DNA of 64,000 bases, taken from assembly GCA_023443225.1 (NCBI GenBank), contig JAEZVF010000083.1, forward strand, positions 1 through 64,000, given 5' to 3'. The position numbers and the translations under genes were made by a program. The notes under the pieces were generated by a model. That model was not told the DNA's origin. It did no database searches and saw only the letters and a list, made by a program, of their open reading frames with translations. How positions within the stretch are numbered: the first letter of the stretch is position 1; each line of letters starts with the position of its first letter. Shown here one piece after another: positions 53,601 through 62,485 of this stretch. Origin of the DNA: Bacillota bacterium (GTDB lineage: Bacteria > Bacillota > Clostridia > Lachnospirales > Lachnospiraceae).

Positions 53601-54171
53601 TGGTGAAGATATCAATGTACTTGTATTTGATACTGAAATCTATTCTAATACAGGAGGGCAGGCTTCAAAATCTACTCCAACTGCAGCGATTGCAAAATTC
53701 GCCTCATCAGGCAAGCGGTCTGGTAAAAAGGATTTAGGTAGAATGATGATGACCTATGGTAATGTTTATGTTGCCCAGGTAGGTATCAATGCAGATAATA
53801 ACCAGTTAATTAAGGCAATCAGGGAGGCGGAGAATTATAAAGGACCTTCTCTTATCATAGCCTATGCACCATGTATTAGCCATGGTATTAGAGAAGGAAT
53901 GGGCCGAAGTATGGCAACCATTAAGAAAGCTGTCAATGCAGGTTATTGGCATTTGTACCGCTATAATCCAGATTTGAAGAAGGAAAATAAGAATCCATTT
54001 ATTTTGGACTCCAAAGAACCAAAGGAAAGCTTTAGAGAATTCATCATGGGTCAGGTACGATACAGTTCATTAGCAAAATTGTTCCCAGAGGATGCGGAAG
54101 AATTATTTGTTAAAGCGGAAGAAAACGCAAAAGAGCGTTATGAAATCTATAAAACAATGGCTAGTTTATAA
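50638..54171 (+). CDS. nifJ: pyruvate:ferredoxin (flavodoxin) oxidoreductase
   Basis: A 1177-aa single-chain enzyme that oxidises pyruvate with CoA to acetyl-CoA, CO2 and reduced ferredoxin. Order: pyrimidine-binding domain I (YAYTDVAAIYPITPSS at the start), domain II to about 400, the EKR linker domain, and two 4Fe-4S clusters (CIQCNQCAYICPHA near 689 and CTGCGNCADICPAKG near 745). A further CAGCGE segment is near 811, and the TPP-binding GDGWAYDIGY near 969 with NTGGQASKS. Length is normal. ATG 50638 has GGAGGG; an ATG four codons upstream has none. It is central to anaerobic fermentation. Confidence 0.97.
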   Translation: MSKIQMTVDGNTAAAYAAYAYTDVAAIYPITPSSTMAEVVDEWAAKGRKNIFGQTVSVVEMQSEAGASGTFHGSLQAGALTTTFTASQGLLLMIPNMYKTSGELLPGVFHVSARALAAQALSIFGDHQDVMATRQTGCALLASGSVQEVMDLSPIAHLAAVKGRLPFVHFFDGFRTSHEIQKVEALEYEDYASLLDLKALEEFRSRSLSPNHPVIRGTAQNPDIYFQSREASNPFYTNLIPIVESYLTKMGELTGRHYGLFDYYGAADAEYIIIAMGSVTQTIEETIDYYNDKGEKYGLVKVHLYRPFSAEHFLSVIPKTVKKIAVLDRTKEPGAIGEPLYLDVCGCYKKIANAPVIIGGRYGLGSKDTTPNDIEAVYENLKLQNSKDQFTISINDDVTNTSLKNKEKVSMEPKDRISCKIWGLGSDGTIGANKQAIKIIGSQTNLNVQAYFDYDSKKSGGITVSHLRFGETPIRATYLVDHADYVACHNQSYVNKYDMVGDLKPGGIFVLNCQWTEEELGEKLPAKLKREIAEKNIRFYTINAVKIAEEIGLGNRINMVMQGAFFKLINIIPEDVFISELKKAASNSYSKKGEQVVKMNHAAVDQGVQNIHEVQVPQEWKNSQDEDDDGNVKEPEFVRNIMRPMQEQKGHLLPVSAFSGREDGTFPSGSTAYEKRGIAVNVPEWIVERCIQCNQCAYICPHAVIRPFLLDDEDLKKAPASFVTKKAIGKGFEELHYKIQISPMDCTGCGNCADICPAKGKALIMQPLETLVENEVNNWKFALTEVGYKSNLASGNSFKDSQFKKPLMEFSGACAGCGETPYIKLVTQMFGERMMIANATGCSSIWAASAPSTAYTTTKEGKGPAWANSLFEDNAEYGFGMYLGVKQMRNKIEDCMKQLIDMDIETELKEIFEDWIQYKEDGEISKQVSAKVMKKLSDFSCSENNIMHLMNEIKDRSDYLTKRSHWIVGGDGWAYDIGYSGLDQVMSSGEDINVLVFDTEIYSNTGGQASKSTPTAAIAKFASSGKRSGKKDLGRMMMTYGNVYVAQVGINADNNQLIKAIREAENYKGPSLIIAYAPCISHGIREGMGRSMATIKKAVNAGYWHLYRYNPDLKKENKNPFILDSKEPKESFREFIMGQVRYSSLAKLFPEDAEELFVKAEENAKERYEIYKTMASL

Positions 54172-54190
54172 GATTGTAGTAGGACGCTGT

Positions 54191-54231
54191 AAAAACAATA
54201 CGGAAGTTTGTTGTATTCCGTATTGTTTTTT
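54191..54231 (+). terminator. rho-independent terminator after nifJ
   Basis: AAAACAATACGGAA pairs perfectly with TTCCGTATTGTTTT around a 10-base loop, followed by TT. Confidence 0.92.
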
Positions 54232-54296
54232 ATGTTGCCTATTTAAGCTATGTTTGCTATTATTTTAATATAAAAAAGAAAGGAAGTGAGTGTTAT

Positions 54297-55787
54297 TTGA
54301 GTGTAATAACAGATAAAGTTAAGGAGGTTTTATACTCCGTTTTACCCATTACAATTATTGTATTACTACTTAATTTTACGGTAACCCCGATGGAAAGTTA
54401 TGTGATATGGAGATTTCTTTTTGGAGCGTTGTTAATTATTATTGGATTATCTGTATTTTTGTTTGGTGTTGATATTGGGATTACTCCACTTGGTAATTTA
54501 ATGGGAGCAAGTATTGCTAAGACAAACAAGGTATGGGTAGTTGCAACCCTTGGTATTGTTCTTGGCTTTTTTATATCTGTAGCTGAGCCGGATCTGCAAA
54601 TTCTTGCTGATCAAGTTGATTTTGTTACCTCTGGTTTAATCCCTAAGATGTCGATTTTACTTATTGTATCTCTTGGTATAGCAATTATGCTTACTACAGG
54701 ATTAATTCGAATAGTTTATAATATTCCCTTATATAAAATGCTTACCGTTCTTTATGTTTTTATATTTATACTTTCTATATTTACCTCTCAAGAATTTTTA
54801 GCGATATCATTTGATGCATCAGGAGCTACCACCGGAGCGCTGACGGTTCCATTTATTTTAGCTCTTGCTACAGGTACATCTGCATTGAAGAAGGATAGTA
54901 AAGCTTCTGAAAAGGATAGTTTTGGATTAGTTGCAATAACCTCAACTGGTGCAATTATTTCTGTTTTAATGATGAGTATCATATCAAAATCAGATATAAT
55001 ATCCAGTAATCTGGAATCAATTCATTTACAATCAAAATCTATATTCGCACCATTTATTCATGAAATTCCCATAATATCTGGAGAAGTACTACTGGCATTA
55101 ATACCAATTATGATTTTATTATTGATTTTTCAAAAGAAATCTTTCCATTTGACTTTTAAAGCCCTTCGAAAAATTCTAAAAGGTTTTTTATATACATTTG
55201 TCGGGCTGGTTTTATTTCTTGTTGGAGTAAATGCTGGTTTTATGGATGTTGGCAGATTTGTCGGATATCAACTGGCATCTTTTGAGAATAAGGTACCGAT
55301 TATTCTTGTAGGTTTTATACTAGGTTTGGTTACTATTTTGGCCGAACCAGCTGTTCATGTACTTACAGATCAGATAGAAGATGTAACCAGTGGTTATGTA
55401 AAAAGGAAAGTTGTTCTTTTGGCATTATCCATAGGTGTAGGATTTTCTGTTGCCCTTTCTATTCTACGAATATTAGTACCGAATATTAAACTATGGCATT
55501 ATCTACTTATTGGATATATAATTTCTATAGCATTAACTTATGTAGTTCCAAAATTATTTGTCGGTATTGCATTCGATTCAGGAGGAGTAGCTTCCGGACC
55601 GATGACCGCAACCTTTATTTTATCATTTGCTCAAGGGGCAGCCGAAGCAATTGACGGAGCAGATGTATTAATCGATGGTTTTGGCATTATTGCAATGGTA
55701 GCACTAACACCCTTGATTACATTACAAATCCTTGGCTTCATTTACAAATTAAAGTCAGGAAAAGGAGGATTGGAGAACAATGGATGA
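54297..55787 (+). CDS. DUF1538 family integral membrane protein
   Basis: A 496-aa protein of about 12 membrane segments in two homologous halves. Each half contains a paired signature: ATLGIVLGFFISVAEPDLQI with FDASGATTGALTVPFIL in the first, and GFILGLVTILAEPAVHVL with FDSGGVASGPMTATFIL in the second. The family is a predicted transporter of unknown substrate. The start codon is TTG with GAAAGGAAGTGAG upstream. It overlaps the PII-like gene by 8 bases. DUF1538 genes next to PII-like genes suggest gating by a PII-type sensor. Confidence 0.88.
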   Translation: MSVITDKVKEVLYSVLPITIIVLLLNFTVTPMESYVIWRFLFGALLIIIGLSVFLFGVDIGITPLGNLMGASIAKTNKVWVVATLGIVLGFFISVAEPDLQILADQVDFVTSGLIPKMSILLIVSLGIAIMLTTGLIRIVYNIPLYKMLTVLYVFIFILSIFTSQEFLAISFDASGATTGALTVPFILALATGTSALKKDSKASEKDSFGLVAITSTGAIISVLMMSIISKSDIISSNLESIHLQSKSIFAPFIHEIPIISGEVLLALIPIMILLLIFQKKSFHLTFKALRKILKGFLYTFVGLVLFLVGVNAGFMDVGRFVGYQLASFENKVPIILVGFILGLVTILAEPAVHVLTDQIEDVTSGYVKRKVVLLALSIGVGFSVALSILRILVPNIKLWHYLLIGYIISIALTYVVPKLFVGIAFDSGGVASGPMTATFILSFAQGAAEAIDGADVLIDGFGIIAMVALTPLITLQILGFIYKLKSGKGGLENNG

Positions 55788-56445
55788 CTATTCGGTTAAA
55801 ACAGCATTGGAAATAATCTACGTAATCGTACATTCTGGGATAGGAAGTAAAGTTCTGAAAGTTGCAAAACATAATGGTATTCAGGGTGGAACCATATTCT
55901 TGGGAAGAGGTACCGTAAAGAATAAACTTCTTGAATTTTTGGACTTAACGGATGAAAGAAAAGAAATTGTTTTTATGATTGCAGAGCAAGCAAAAGCAAA
56001 CAGCGTTCTGAATAGTTTAAACAATGAATTTCATTTTAAGAAACCGAATCATGGAATTGCTTTTAGTCTGTCAGTTTTAAAGTTAGTTGGCTCAAGCAGA
56101 TATATTGAAAGCAAAATGCAAGAGAGCAAAGGAGAGGAAAACACTATGTATCAGGCTATTTACACTATCGTTGATAAGGGTAAAGCAGAAACTGCCATTG
56201 AAGCGGCAACAGCAGCAGGTGCCAGAGGGGGAACAATCATGAATGGTAGAGGTTCTGGTATTCATGAAACCAATATACTATTCTCTATGCCGATCGAACC
56301 GGAAAAAGAAATTGTATTGATATTATCCGAAGAGAAGAGTACAGATGCAATTGTAACTTCAATAAGGAAAGAACTTAACATAGATGAGCCAGGAAATGGA
56401 ATCATATTCATACAAAATGTAAATCAAACTTTTGGATTGTTTTAA
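55780..56445 (+). CDS. tandem PII-like regulatory protein
   Basis: A 221-aa protein made of two PII-like (ferredoxin-fold) domains joined head to tail. The first (about 10-110) contains GIQGGTIFLGRGTV; the second (about 122-221) contains GARGGTIMNGRGSG and PEKEIVLILSEE. The GGT-x-x-x-GRG segment corresponds to the loop region of nucleotide-binding PII proteins. The typical uridylylated T-loop Tyr is not evident. Overlapping translation with the DUF1538 transporter suggests that it controls that transporter in response to a nucleotide or metabolite. Confidence 0.88.
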   Translation: MDDYSVKTALEIIYVIVHSGIGSKVLKVAKHNGIQGGTIFLGRGTVKNKLLEFLDLTDERKEIVFMIAEQAKANSVLNSLNNEFHFKKPNHGIAFSLSVLKLVGSSRYIESKMQESKGEENTMYQAIYTIVDKGKAETAIEAATAAGARGGTIMNGRGSGIHETNILFSMPIEPEKEIVLILSEEKSTDAIVTSIRKELNIDEPGNGIIFIQNVNQTFGLF

Positions 56446-56491
56446 AATGTGGGCTTTTTCAGAAAATGCTACTGAAAAAGCCCACATTTTT
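56444..56491. terminator. strong bidirectional terminator
   Basis: AAAATGTGGGCTTTTTCAG pairs with CTGAAAAAGCCCACATTTT around a 9-base loop. It serves the PII-like gene and the convergent asnB. Confidence 0.93.
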
Positions 56492-56512
56492 AAAAACAAT
56501 CCAGAATGAAAG

Positions 56513-58366
56513 TTAGATAAGAATTTCAACATTATATTTTTGTAACCAATAATTTACCTGTAACATATAGGCAAGTAGCTGTGGTCCTGCCATAAGCTGC
56601 CCATACCAAGGTTTTCCATAGTCTGATGGAGTATTGATAAAGTTTTTAACTTTATGAATATCAATTAGTTGATTGATAGGAGAAGAACTATTTTCTAATA
56701 TAGCAAGAAGCCGATCACCTAATATTTTTTCATATTGAGGATGGTATGTTTTGGGATAAGGGCTTTTTTTACGATAAAGAATTTCTGGAGGAAGCATTCC
56801 CTTTGCTGACTCTCTTAACAGATGTTTTACAACTCCATCTCTGCATTTCATATCCCATGGAATGTTCCATACGTATTCTAATATTCTATGATCTGCTAAG
56901 GGGACTCTAGCCTCAAGTCCAGAATACATGCTACTCCTGTCCATACGATCTAATAATGTAACCATAAACCATTTTATATTCAAATAAGAGATTTCTCTAC
57001 GGCGTGCTTCCAAGGTGTTTTCATTTTCCAAACGGGGTGTTTCATTTATAGAGCGTTCATAGGTTTCAGATACATATCGCTCTAGATTAATTTCTTCCAA
57101 TACATCCTCTAGCAGAAGCTGCTTTCGTGGTTGGAGATTAATTGACCATGGAAAACTACGTGCATCAAAAGATTCCTTATTATGGAACCATGGATAACCA
57201 CCAAAGATTTCGTCTGCACATTCGCCGGTTAGGGCTACTTTATTGTGTTTTTTGACTTCAGAGCAAAAGTATAGGAGAGAAGATTCAACATCCGCCATGC
57301 CAGGCAGATCTCTGGCATCTACTACTTTATATAAATAATCTGCTAGTAACATATGATCACATTCTAAATAAGTATGATGGGTATTAAAATGGTCCACCAT
57401 TTTTTCGACATAAGGTCTATCGCTAGAGGGTTGAAAAGCATTTTCTTTAAAATACCTATCATTTTCTTTGAAATCAAATGAAAAGGTGTTAAGTTGTTCT
57501 CCTTGCTTTGACAGTTCGTTAGCACATATGGCAGTAATGATGCTACTGTCAAGTCCACCGGAAAGGAAGGTACAGATAGGGACATCCGATACCATTTGTC
57601 TTGTTATAGAGTCTCTTACCAGAAAAGCCGTTTTTTCAATGGTTTCTTCATAAGAATCCATGTGTGGATTACTATTAAGTTTCCAATATGGGACCTGTTG
57701 TATTTTATCATTTTTATAAACAATATATTCACCAGGCAGAACTTCAAGACAGTTCATAAAGACTCCACTACCGTATGTTTTTGCTGGTCCCAATCCAAAT
57801 ATTTCACATAGTCCATTTCGGTCGATTTGAGCTTTTACACCAGGATATTCAAATAATACTTTTAGTTCAGAACCAAATACAATTGCAGAATCATGTATCG
57901 TATAAAACAATGGTTTCACGCCAAGACGATCACGGAAGATATAGAGACCCTTTTGATTATCATCCCAAATAGCATAAGCAAAGATGCCATTTAACTGCTT
58001 TACAAATTCAGCACCATATTCCATAAATCCTACTAAGATTACTTCAGTATCACTGCTTGTATTAAAGTGCCATCCTTTTATCTTTAAATCATCCCGTAAT
58101 TCTTTGGTATTATAAATCTCGCCATTGTAAATAATGGTATAGCTTCGTTCACCGATACTTCTACTCATTGGTTGCTGCCCATTTTCAAGATCTATAATTG
58201 AAAGCCTAGCATGTGAAAAACCAACTTGATTCGAAAGGAAAATACCGCTATCATCAGGACCGCGATGGTGCATTTTGCATTTCATTTGATTTAAAATAGT
58301 TTGCCACTTAGGAGAATGCATGGTGTAATTTTCATGAAAACTAGAAAAGCCTGCGATTCCACACAA
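56513..58366 (-). CDS. asnB: asparagine synthetase (glutamine-hydrolysing)
   Basis: A 617-aa enzyme converting Asp, Gln and ATP to Asn. The N-terminal Cys-type glutaminase starts MCGIAGF (nucleophile Cys2 after Met removal), with MHHRGPDDSG and YNGEIYN. The synthetase domain has the pyrophosphate loop FLSGGLDSS (about 268), GECADEIFGGYPW and the LEARVPLADH segment. The start codon is TTG; it must be here to place Cys second, and GAGG lies upstream. Length is typical of Gram-positive AsnB. It stands alone between terminators. Confidence 0.95.
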   Translation of the reverse strand: MCGIAGFSSFHENYTMHSPKWQTILNQMKCKMHHRGPDDSGIFLSNQVGFSHARLSIIDLENGQQPMSRSIGERSYTIIYNGEIYNTKELRDDLKIKGWHFNTSSDTEVILVGFMEYGAEFVKQLNGIFAYAIWDDNQKGLYIFRDRLGVKPLFYTIHDSAIVFGSELKVLFEYPGVKAQIDRNGLCEIFGLGPAKTYGSGVFMNCLEVLPGEYIVYKNDKIQQVPYWKLNSNPHMDSYEETIEKTAFLVRDSITRQMVSDVPICTFLSGGLDSSIITAICANELSKQGEQLNTFSFDFKENDRYFKENAFQPSSDRPYVEKMVDHFNTHHTYLECDHMLLADYLYKVVDARDLPGMADVESSLLYFCSEVKKHNKVALTGECADEIFGGYPWFHNKESFDARSFPWSINLQPRKQLLLEDVLEEINLERYVSETYERSINETPRLENENTLEARRREISYLNIKWFMVTLLDRMDRSSMYSGLEARVPLADHRILEYVWNIPWDMKCRDGVVKHLLRESAKGMLPPEILYRKKSPYPKTYHPQYEKILGDRLLAILENSSSPINQLIDIHKVKNFINTPSDYGKPWYGQLMAGPQLLAYMLQVNYWLQKYNVEILI

Positions 58367-58464
58367 TAATAAGACCTCGCTTTTACATAATAGCTATGAT
58401 ATGCATGGGAGTTCATAATGATACAACTGTATTTTTCATGTAAAAAAGTGATTTTTCTAATAAA

Positions 58465-58505
58465 TAAAAAAGGCTATCCATTTCCTTATGAAGGATCGGA
58501 CAGCC
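58465..58505 (-). terminator. terminator after carbamate kinase
   Basis: On the minus strand GGCTGTCC and GGATAGCC (one G:T) enclose an inner ATCCTT/AAGGAA stem and are followed by TTTTTTATT. It lies 22 bases after the stop of the kinase gene. Confidence 0.85.
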
Positions 58506-58526
58506 ATGGCGTTGAAGTTTTTATAT

Positions 58527-59462
58527 TTATAAAATAAATCTTGTTCCAGTTTTTCCATGGAGTGCTTCTTTTGCTTTGTCGATGTGGGTTATGATACACT
58601 GTCTATTAGGTGAAGCAGTTAAGAATTTGATTGCAGATTCAATCTTTGGAAGCATAGACCCGGTTTTGAAATATCCAAGTTCCATGAATTCTTTAGCATC
58701 CTCAAGACTTACTGTATCCAATACTTGTTCCTTGGGAGTGCCATAATGGATGGATACCTTATCAACAGCAGTAAGGAATAGGAGGACATCTGCATCCAAT
58801 TGTTCAGCAAGTAATTCACTGGTATAATCCTTCTCAATTACCGCACTGGCACCTTTTAAATTAGTGCCTTGTTCTAATACAGGAATACCACCACCGCCTG
58901 CTGCGATAACTATCTGGTTTGCATCAAGTAATGCCTTAATTGCATCGATTTCATAAATTTCAAGCGGTTTTGGTGAAGCAACAATCCTTCGATAACCTTT
59001 GCCTTCTTCATAGGCTACATAGTTACCTTTCTTTTTCTCAAATTCACTTTCTTCTTCTGTCATATAACGCCCAATAATCTTGGTAGGGTGACTAAAGGCC
59101 TTATCAAAAGGATCTACACGAACTTGTGTAATTATCGTAGATACCGGCTTAAAAATACCACGGTTTAGTAATTCTGTACGTATCACATTCTGTAAATCAT
59201 ATCCTATATATCCCTGACTTAAAGCTCCACAAACAGACATTGGTGCAACAGTATATCTGGGATCTAGACGGCTGAATTCTGTCATAGCAGTATGAAACAT
59301 TCCAATCTGTGGTCCATTGCTGTGTGTAATCGTAATCTGATAATCTTCTTCTATCAAATCAGCAATTGCTTTCGCAGCATTCTTAACGGCAACCCTTTGT
59401 TGTGGAAAAGTCTCGCCGAATGCATTTCGGCCAAGTGCAATTACAAGTTTTTTCTTTGTCAT
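58527..59462 (-). CDS. arcC: carbamate kinase
   Basis: A 311-aa amino-acid-kinase-fold enzyme making ATP from carbamoyl phosphate and ADP. Visible are the N-terminal LVIALGRNAFG, THSNGPQIGMF, GALSQGYIGYDLQN, the phosphate-binding VIAAGGGGIPV and LKGASAVIEKDYTSELLA. The Gly-Arg-Asn-Ala start is normally Gly-Gly-Asn-Ala in the family, a small deviation at the substrate loop. ATG 59462 has GGAG upstream; a longer open frame to 59576 runs through non-coding leader. No arginine deiminase or transcarbamylase gene is adjacent, so the source of carbamoyl phosphate is not shown here. Confidence 0.93.
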   Translation of the reverse strand: MTKKKLVIALGRNAFGETFPQQRVAVKNAAKAIADLIEEDYQITITHSNGPQIGMFHTAMTEFSRLDPRYTVAPMSVCGALSQGYIGYDLQNVIRTELLNRGIFKPVSTIITQVRVDPFDKAFSHPTKIIGRYMTEEESEFEKKKGNYVAYEEGKGYRRIVASPKPLEIYEIDAIKALLDANQIVIAAGGGGIPVLEQGTNLKGASAVIEKDYTSELLAEQLDADVLLFLTAVDKVSIHYGTPKEQVLDTVSLEDAKEFMELGYFKTGSMLPKIESAIKFLTASPNRQCIITHIDKAKEALHGKTGTRFIL

Positions 59463-59760
59463 AGTAACTCCAATCCGCCTACAGGTGCAGGCTATTTTAT
59501 TTACGCGAAGGCATTTGTATGCAGGCAACAAGGTGAAGGGCTCCAAACTTGTCTGGAAGCACCTGAACATGCCCACAAACCCGAGCTATCTTAAGAAGCT
59601 TGATGCTCGTGGTTTCATATTGTATATTGATTATGTAGATTGAAACTATAAGGCAATTATATAACAATAAATAGAAAAAATAAAGTAATTTTATAAATTT
59701 ATGGGTCATGCTGGAAATGAAAAAATGTATAATAATTACAAAACAATTATTAAAATTGAA
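59463..59760 (-). other. GC-rich leader of the carbamate kinase gene, possibly structured
   Basis: No gene I can support. About 59470-59610 is GC-richer than its surroundings and full of short inverted repeats (AGGTG with CACCT, GGCA with TGCC, GAGC with GCTC). Promoter-like TTGCCT and TACATAAT lie around 59625-59665 on the minus strand, so it would be a leader of about 150 nt. One plus-strand frame also reads like protein debris (HLNMPTNPSYLKKLDARGF). I cannot assign it to a known riboswitch. Confidence 0.35.
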
Positions 59761-59773
59761 TACAAAAAACAAC

Positions 59774-59802
59774 TTGACTTTGACGGTATAATTGTATACA
59801 AT
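59774..59802 (+). promoter_or_regulatory. promoter and GntR operator of the citrate-synthase-like operon
   Basis: TTGACT (59774-59779), a 17-base spacer and TACAAT (59797-59802). The perfect palindrome ATTGTATACAAT (59791-59802) covers the -10 and fits FCD-GntR operators. The GntR gene at the end of the same operon is the likely repressor, giving feedback control. Confidence 0.75.
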
Positions 59803-59850
59803 AAAACAAAAAAATACGGTTGAGTTAACCTTGTGTGAGAGGAGAAAGAA

Positions 59851-61245
59851 ATGGAAAACAGAAAAGTATTTATTAATCACCATAATAACCTGCTTCAACT
59901 TGAAGAACATCTGTATCCTTTAGTTGATGTTCAGGAACCAAATGTGTTTCGTAATTTATTCCCATATGATGAGGTGCCAAAGATTGCATTTAATGATAGA
60001 ATAGTACCACATAATTTCCCGGATGATATCTGGATTACGGATACTACGTTCAGAGACGGGCAACAGTCAAGAGCTCCTTATACAACCGAACAAATTGTAA
60101 CAATATTTGATTATTTGCATCGTCTTGGTGGTCCAAAGGGTATTATCAGACAAAGTGAATTCTTCTTGTATAGTAAGAAGGACAGAGATGCCGTTTATAA
60201 ATGTATGGAAAGAGGTTATCAATTTCCAGAGGTAACTTCTTGGATTCGTGCCAGTAAGAAAGACTTTGAGCTAGTTAAGGATATCGGAATGAAAGAAACC
60301 GGTATATTAGTAAGTTGTTCTGATTATCATATCTTCTATAAGATGAAGATGACAAGAAGCGAAGCTATGAATCATTATTTGAGCGTTGTACGGGAATGCT
60401 TGGAGACGGGAGTTGCTCCACGCTGTCATTTAGAAGATATTACACGTTCCGATATTCATGGCTTTGTCATTCCATTCTGTTTAGAACTGATGAAATTGGG
60501 AGAAGAATATGGAATCCCGGTAAAGATACGTGCCTGCGATACCATGGGCTATGGGGTAAATTTCTCTGGTGCAGTAATTCCACGTTCTGTGCAAGGAATT
60601 ATATATGGCTTAATTACTCATGGAAGTGTTCCTTCCAATATGCTAGAATGGCATGGACACAATGATTTCTATAAAGCGGTAGTTAATTCAACCACAGCAT
60701 GGCTTTATGGTGCATCTGGCGTAAATTGTTCCTTATTTGGAATCGGTGAGAGAACAGGTAATACACCATTGGAAGCAATGGTATTTGAGTATGCACAATT
60801 AAAAGGTTCCTTAGATGGTATGGATACAACGGTTATTACTGAATTAGCTGATTATTTTACCAAAGAGATGGGTTATAAGATTCCACATAGAACCCCATTT
60901 GTTGGTAAAAACTTTAATGTAACCCGTGCAGGCATTCATGCAGATGGCTTATTAAAGAATGAAGAGATTTATAATATCTTTGATACCGGCAAGTTCTTAA
61001 ACAGACCTGCATTAGTTTCCGTTTCCAATACTTCCGGTCTGGCAGGAATTGCACATTGGATAAACAGCTTCTTCCAATTGTCTGGAGACAAAGCTGTGAA
61101 TAAGTCAAATCCAATCGTAATTCGTGTAAAGGACTGGGTTGATGCTGAATATGAAACTGGCCGTGTAACGGTTATAACGGATGATGAATTAATAGAAATC
61201 ATAGATAAAGTAAAAAATGACTTAAATATGGTTGATTTTAACTAG
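59851..61245 (+). CDS. HMGL-like acyltransferase, probable Re-citrate synthase (or isopropylmalate/homocitrate synthase relative)
   Basis: A 464-aa TIM-barrel enzyme of the DRE-TIM family. The metal and catalytic motifs are DTTFRDGQQSRAPY (residue about 65), CHLEDITRSD, ACDTMGYG, the WHGHND metal-binding His pair, and SLFGIGERTGNTPLEAM. A C-terminal domain contains AGIHADGLLKNEEIY. Members condense acetyl-CoA with a 2-oxo acid. The next gene encodes an isocitrate/isopropylmalate-type dehydrogenase. In clostridia such pairs supply 2-oxoglutarate for glutamate, with this gene acting as Re-type citrate synthase. That specific activity is inference. GGAGAAAG precedes ATG. Confidence 0.75.
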   Translation: MENRKVFINHHNNLLQLEEHLYPLVDVQEPNVFRNLFPYDEVPKIAFNDRIVPHNFPDDIWITDTTFRDGQQSRAPYTTEQIVTIFDYLHRLGGPKGIIRQSEFFLYSKKDRDAVYKCMERGYQFPEVTSWIRASKKDFELVKDIGMKETGILVSCSDYHIFYKMKMTRSEAMNHYLSVVRECLETGVAPRCHLEDITRSDIHGFVIPFCLELMKLGEEYGIPVKIRACDTMGYGVNFSGAVIPRSVQGIIYGLITHGSVPSNMLEWHGHNDFYKAVVNSTTAWLYGASGVNCSLFGIGERTGNTPLEAMVFEYAQLKGSLDGMDTTVITELADYFTKEMGYKIPHRTPFVGKNFNVTRAGIHADGLLKNEEIYNIFDTGKFLNRPALVSVSNTSGLAGIAHWINSFFQLSGDKAVNKSNPIVIRVKDWVDAEYETGRVTVITDDELIEIIDKVKNDLNMVDFN

Positions 61246-61309
61246 CAATATGAAGTACAATTCATAAGAGACTTATTTGATAGATAAAATAACAATTATG
61301 GAGGCACTT

Positions 61310-62473
61310 ATGTTTAAAGAGAGAATTGAAGCGGCAAAGGAAAAGTTTGGAAAGTTATTAGAGGAACAGTTAATAAGAGTAGATGCCATGAAGCAGCAGG
61401 GTGATTTCTTAAATTACAAGGATTTAGATAAGATTATTATTGGTGTTTGCGGTGGAGACGGAATTGGTCCTGCAATAACTTCACAGGCACAAAGGATATT
61501 GGAATATTTATTATCCAAAGAAGTAAATGCCGGAAAAATTGAATTTAGAACCATAGACGGGTTAACGATTGAGAGAAGGGCAGCAGAGATGGCGGCTATT
61601 CCTCCTGCAGTATTGGAAGAGTTAAAAGAATGCCATGTTATTCTAAAAGGACCTACAACAACGCCTAGAAAAGGAGATCCATGGCCTAATGTTGAAAGTG
61701 CTAACGTTGCCATGAGAAAAGAATTGGATCTTTTTGCAAATGTAAGACCAGTACGTATCCCGGAACAGGGAATTGACTGGACATTCTATAGAGAGAACAC
61801 CGAAGGTGCTTATGCGGTTGGAAGCAAGGGTGTTAACGTTACTGATGATTTAGGTGTTGATTTTACAGTAGTAACTTCACAAGGTACCGAGAGAATTATC
61901 CGGGCTGCTTTTGAATTTGCCAAAGCAAACGGTAAGACCAGAGTTACTGCGGTGACCAAGGCAAATATCATAAAAACCACAGATGGTAAATTCTTAGATA
62001 TCTTTAAGGAAATTTCCAAAGAGTATCCGGATATTACAGCAGATGATTGGTATATTGATATTATGACTGCAAAGCTTATTGATGAGAAGAGAAGAAAAGA
62101 CTTCCAGGTAGTAGTTCTTCCTAATCTCTACGGTGATATTATTACAGATGAAGCTGCTGAATTCCAAGGTGGTGTTGGTACTGCCGGCAGTGCTAATATT
62201 GGAAAACGTTATGCTATGTTTGAAGCTATCCATGGTTCTGCACCTCGAATGGTAGATGAAGGAAGAGACATTTATGCAGATCCATGTAGTGTGATTCGAG
62301 CAGGTGCTATGTTACTATCCCACATTGGTTATGTGCAAGAATCAGATAAATTGATCAAAGCACTTGATATCTGTACCATTACAGAAAAGAAACTGGTTAT
62401 CACCGGTAGAAGTAACGGAGCAAGCAGTGCTGCATTTGCTGATTATGTAATGGATACGATTGAAAAATTATAG
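61310..62473 (+). CDS. isocitrate/isopropylmalate-family dehydrogenase, probably isocitrate dehydrogenase
   Basis: A 387-aa enzyme. It has IGVCGGDGIGPAI at the N terminus, the substrate Arg segment FANVRPVRIP, FYRENTEGAYAVGSKGV, the catalytic Lys in TAVTKANIIKTTDG, and the metal-binding GDIITDEAAEFQGGVG, then EAIHGSAPRM. The family covers isocitrate and 3-isopropylmalate dehydrogenases. The partner citrate-synthase-like gene and lack of leu genes nearby favour isocitrate oxidation to 2-oxoglutarate. ATG 61310 follows TGGAGG; 61277 lacks a site. GntR follows after 12 bases. Confidence 0.82.
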   Translation: MFKERIEAAKEKFGKLLEEQLIRVDAMKQQGDFLNYKDLDKIIIGVCGGDGIGPAITSQAQRILEYLLSKEVNAGKIEFRTIDGLTIERRAAEMAAIPPAVLEELKECHVILKGPTTTPRKGDPWPNVESANVAMRKELDLFANVRPVRIPEQGIDWTFYRENTEGAYAVGSKGVNVTDDLGVDFTVVTSQGTERIIRAAFEFAKANGKTRVTAVTKANIIKTTDGKFLDIFKEISKEYPDITADDWYIDIMTAKLIDEKRRKDFQVVVLPNLYGDIITDEAAEFQGGVGTAGSANIGKRYAMFEAIHGSAPRMVDEGRDIYADPCSVIRAGAMLLSHIGYVQESDKLIKALDICTITEKKLVITGRSNGASSAAFADYVMDTIEKL

Positions 62474-62485
62474 GAGGCGTATTGA

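Noticed and set aside
59463..59576. N-terminal extension of carbamate kinase by 38 residues
   Set aside because: The family starts at the MTKKKLVIALG segment, which has its own GGAG; the extension lies in the leader.
59470..59610. SRP RNA or 6S RNA
   Set aside because: The GGAA tetraloop and conserved asymmetric loop of SRP RNA are absent, and no 6S-like long open bubble is evident.
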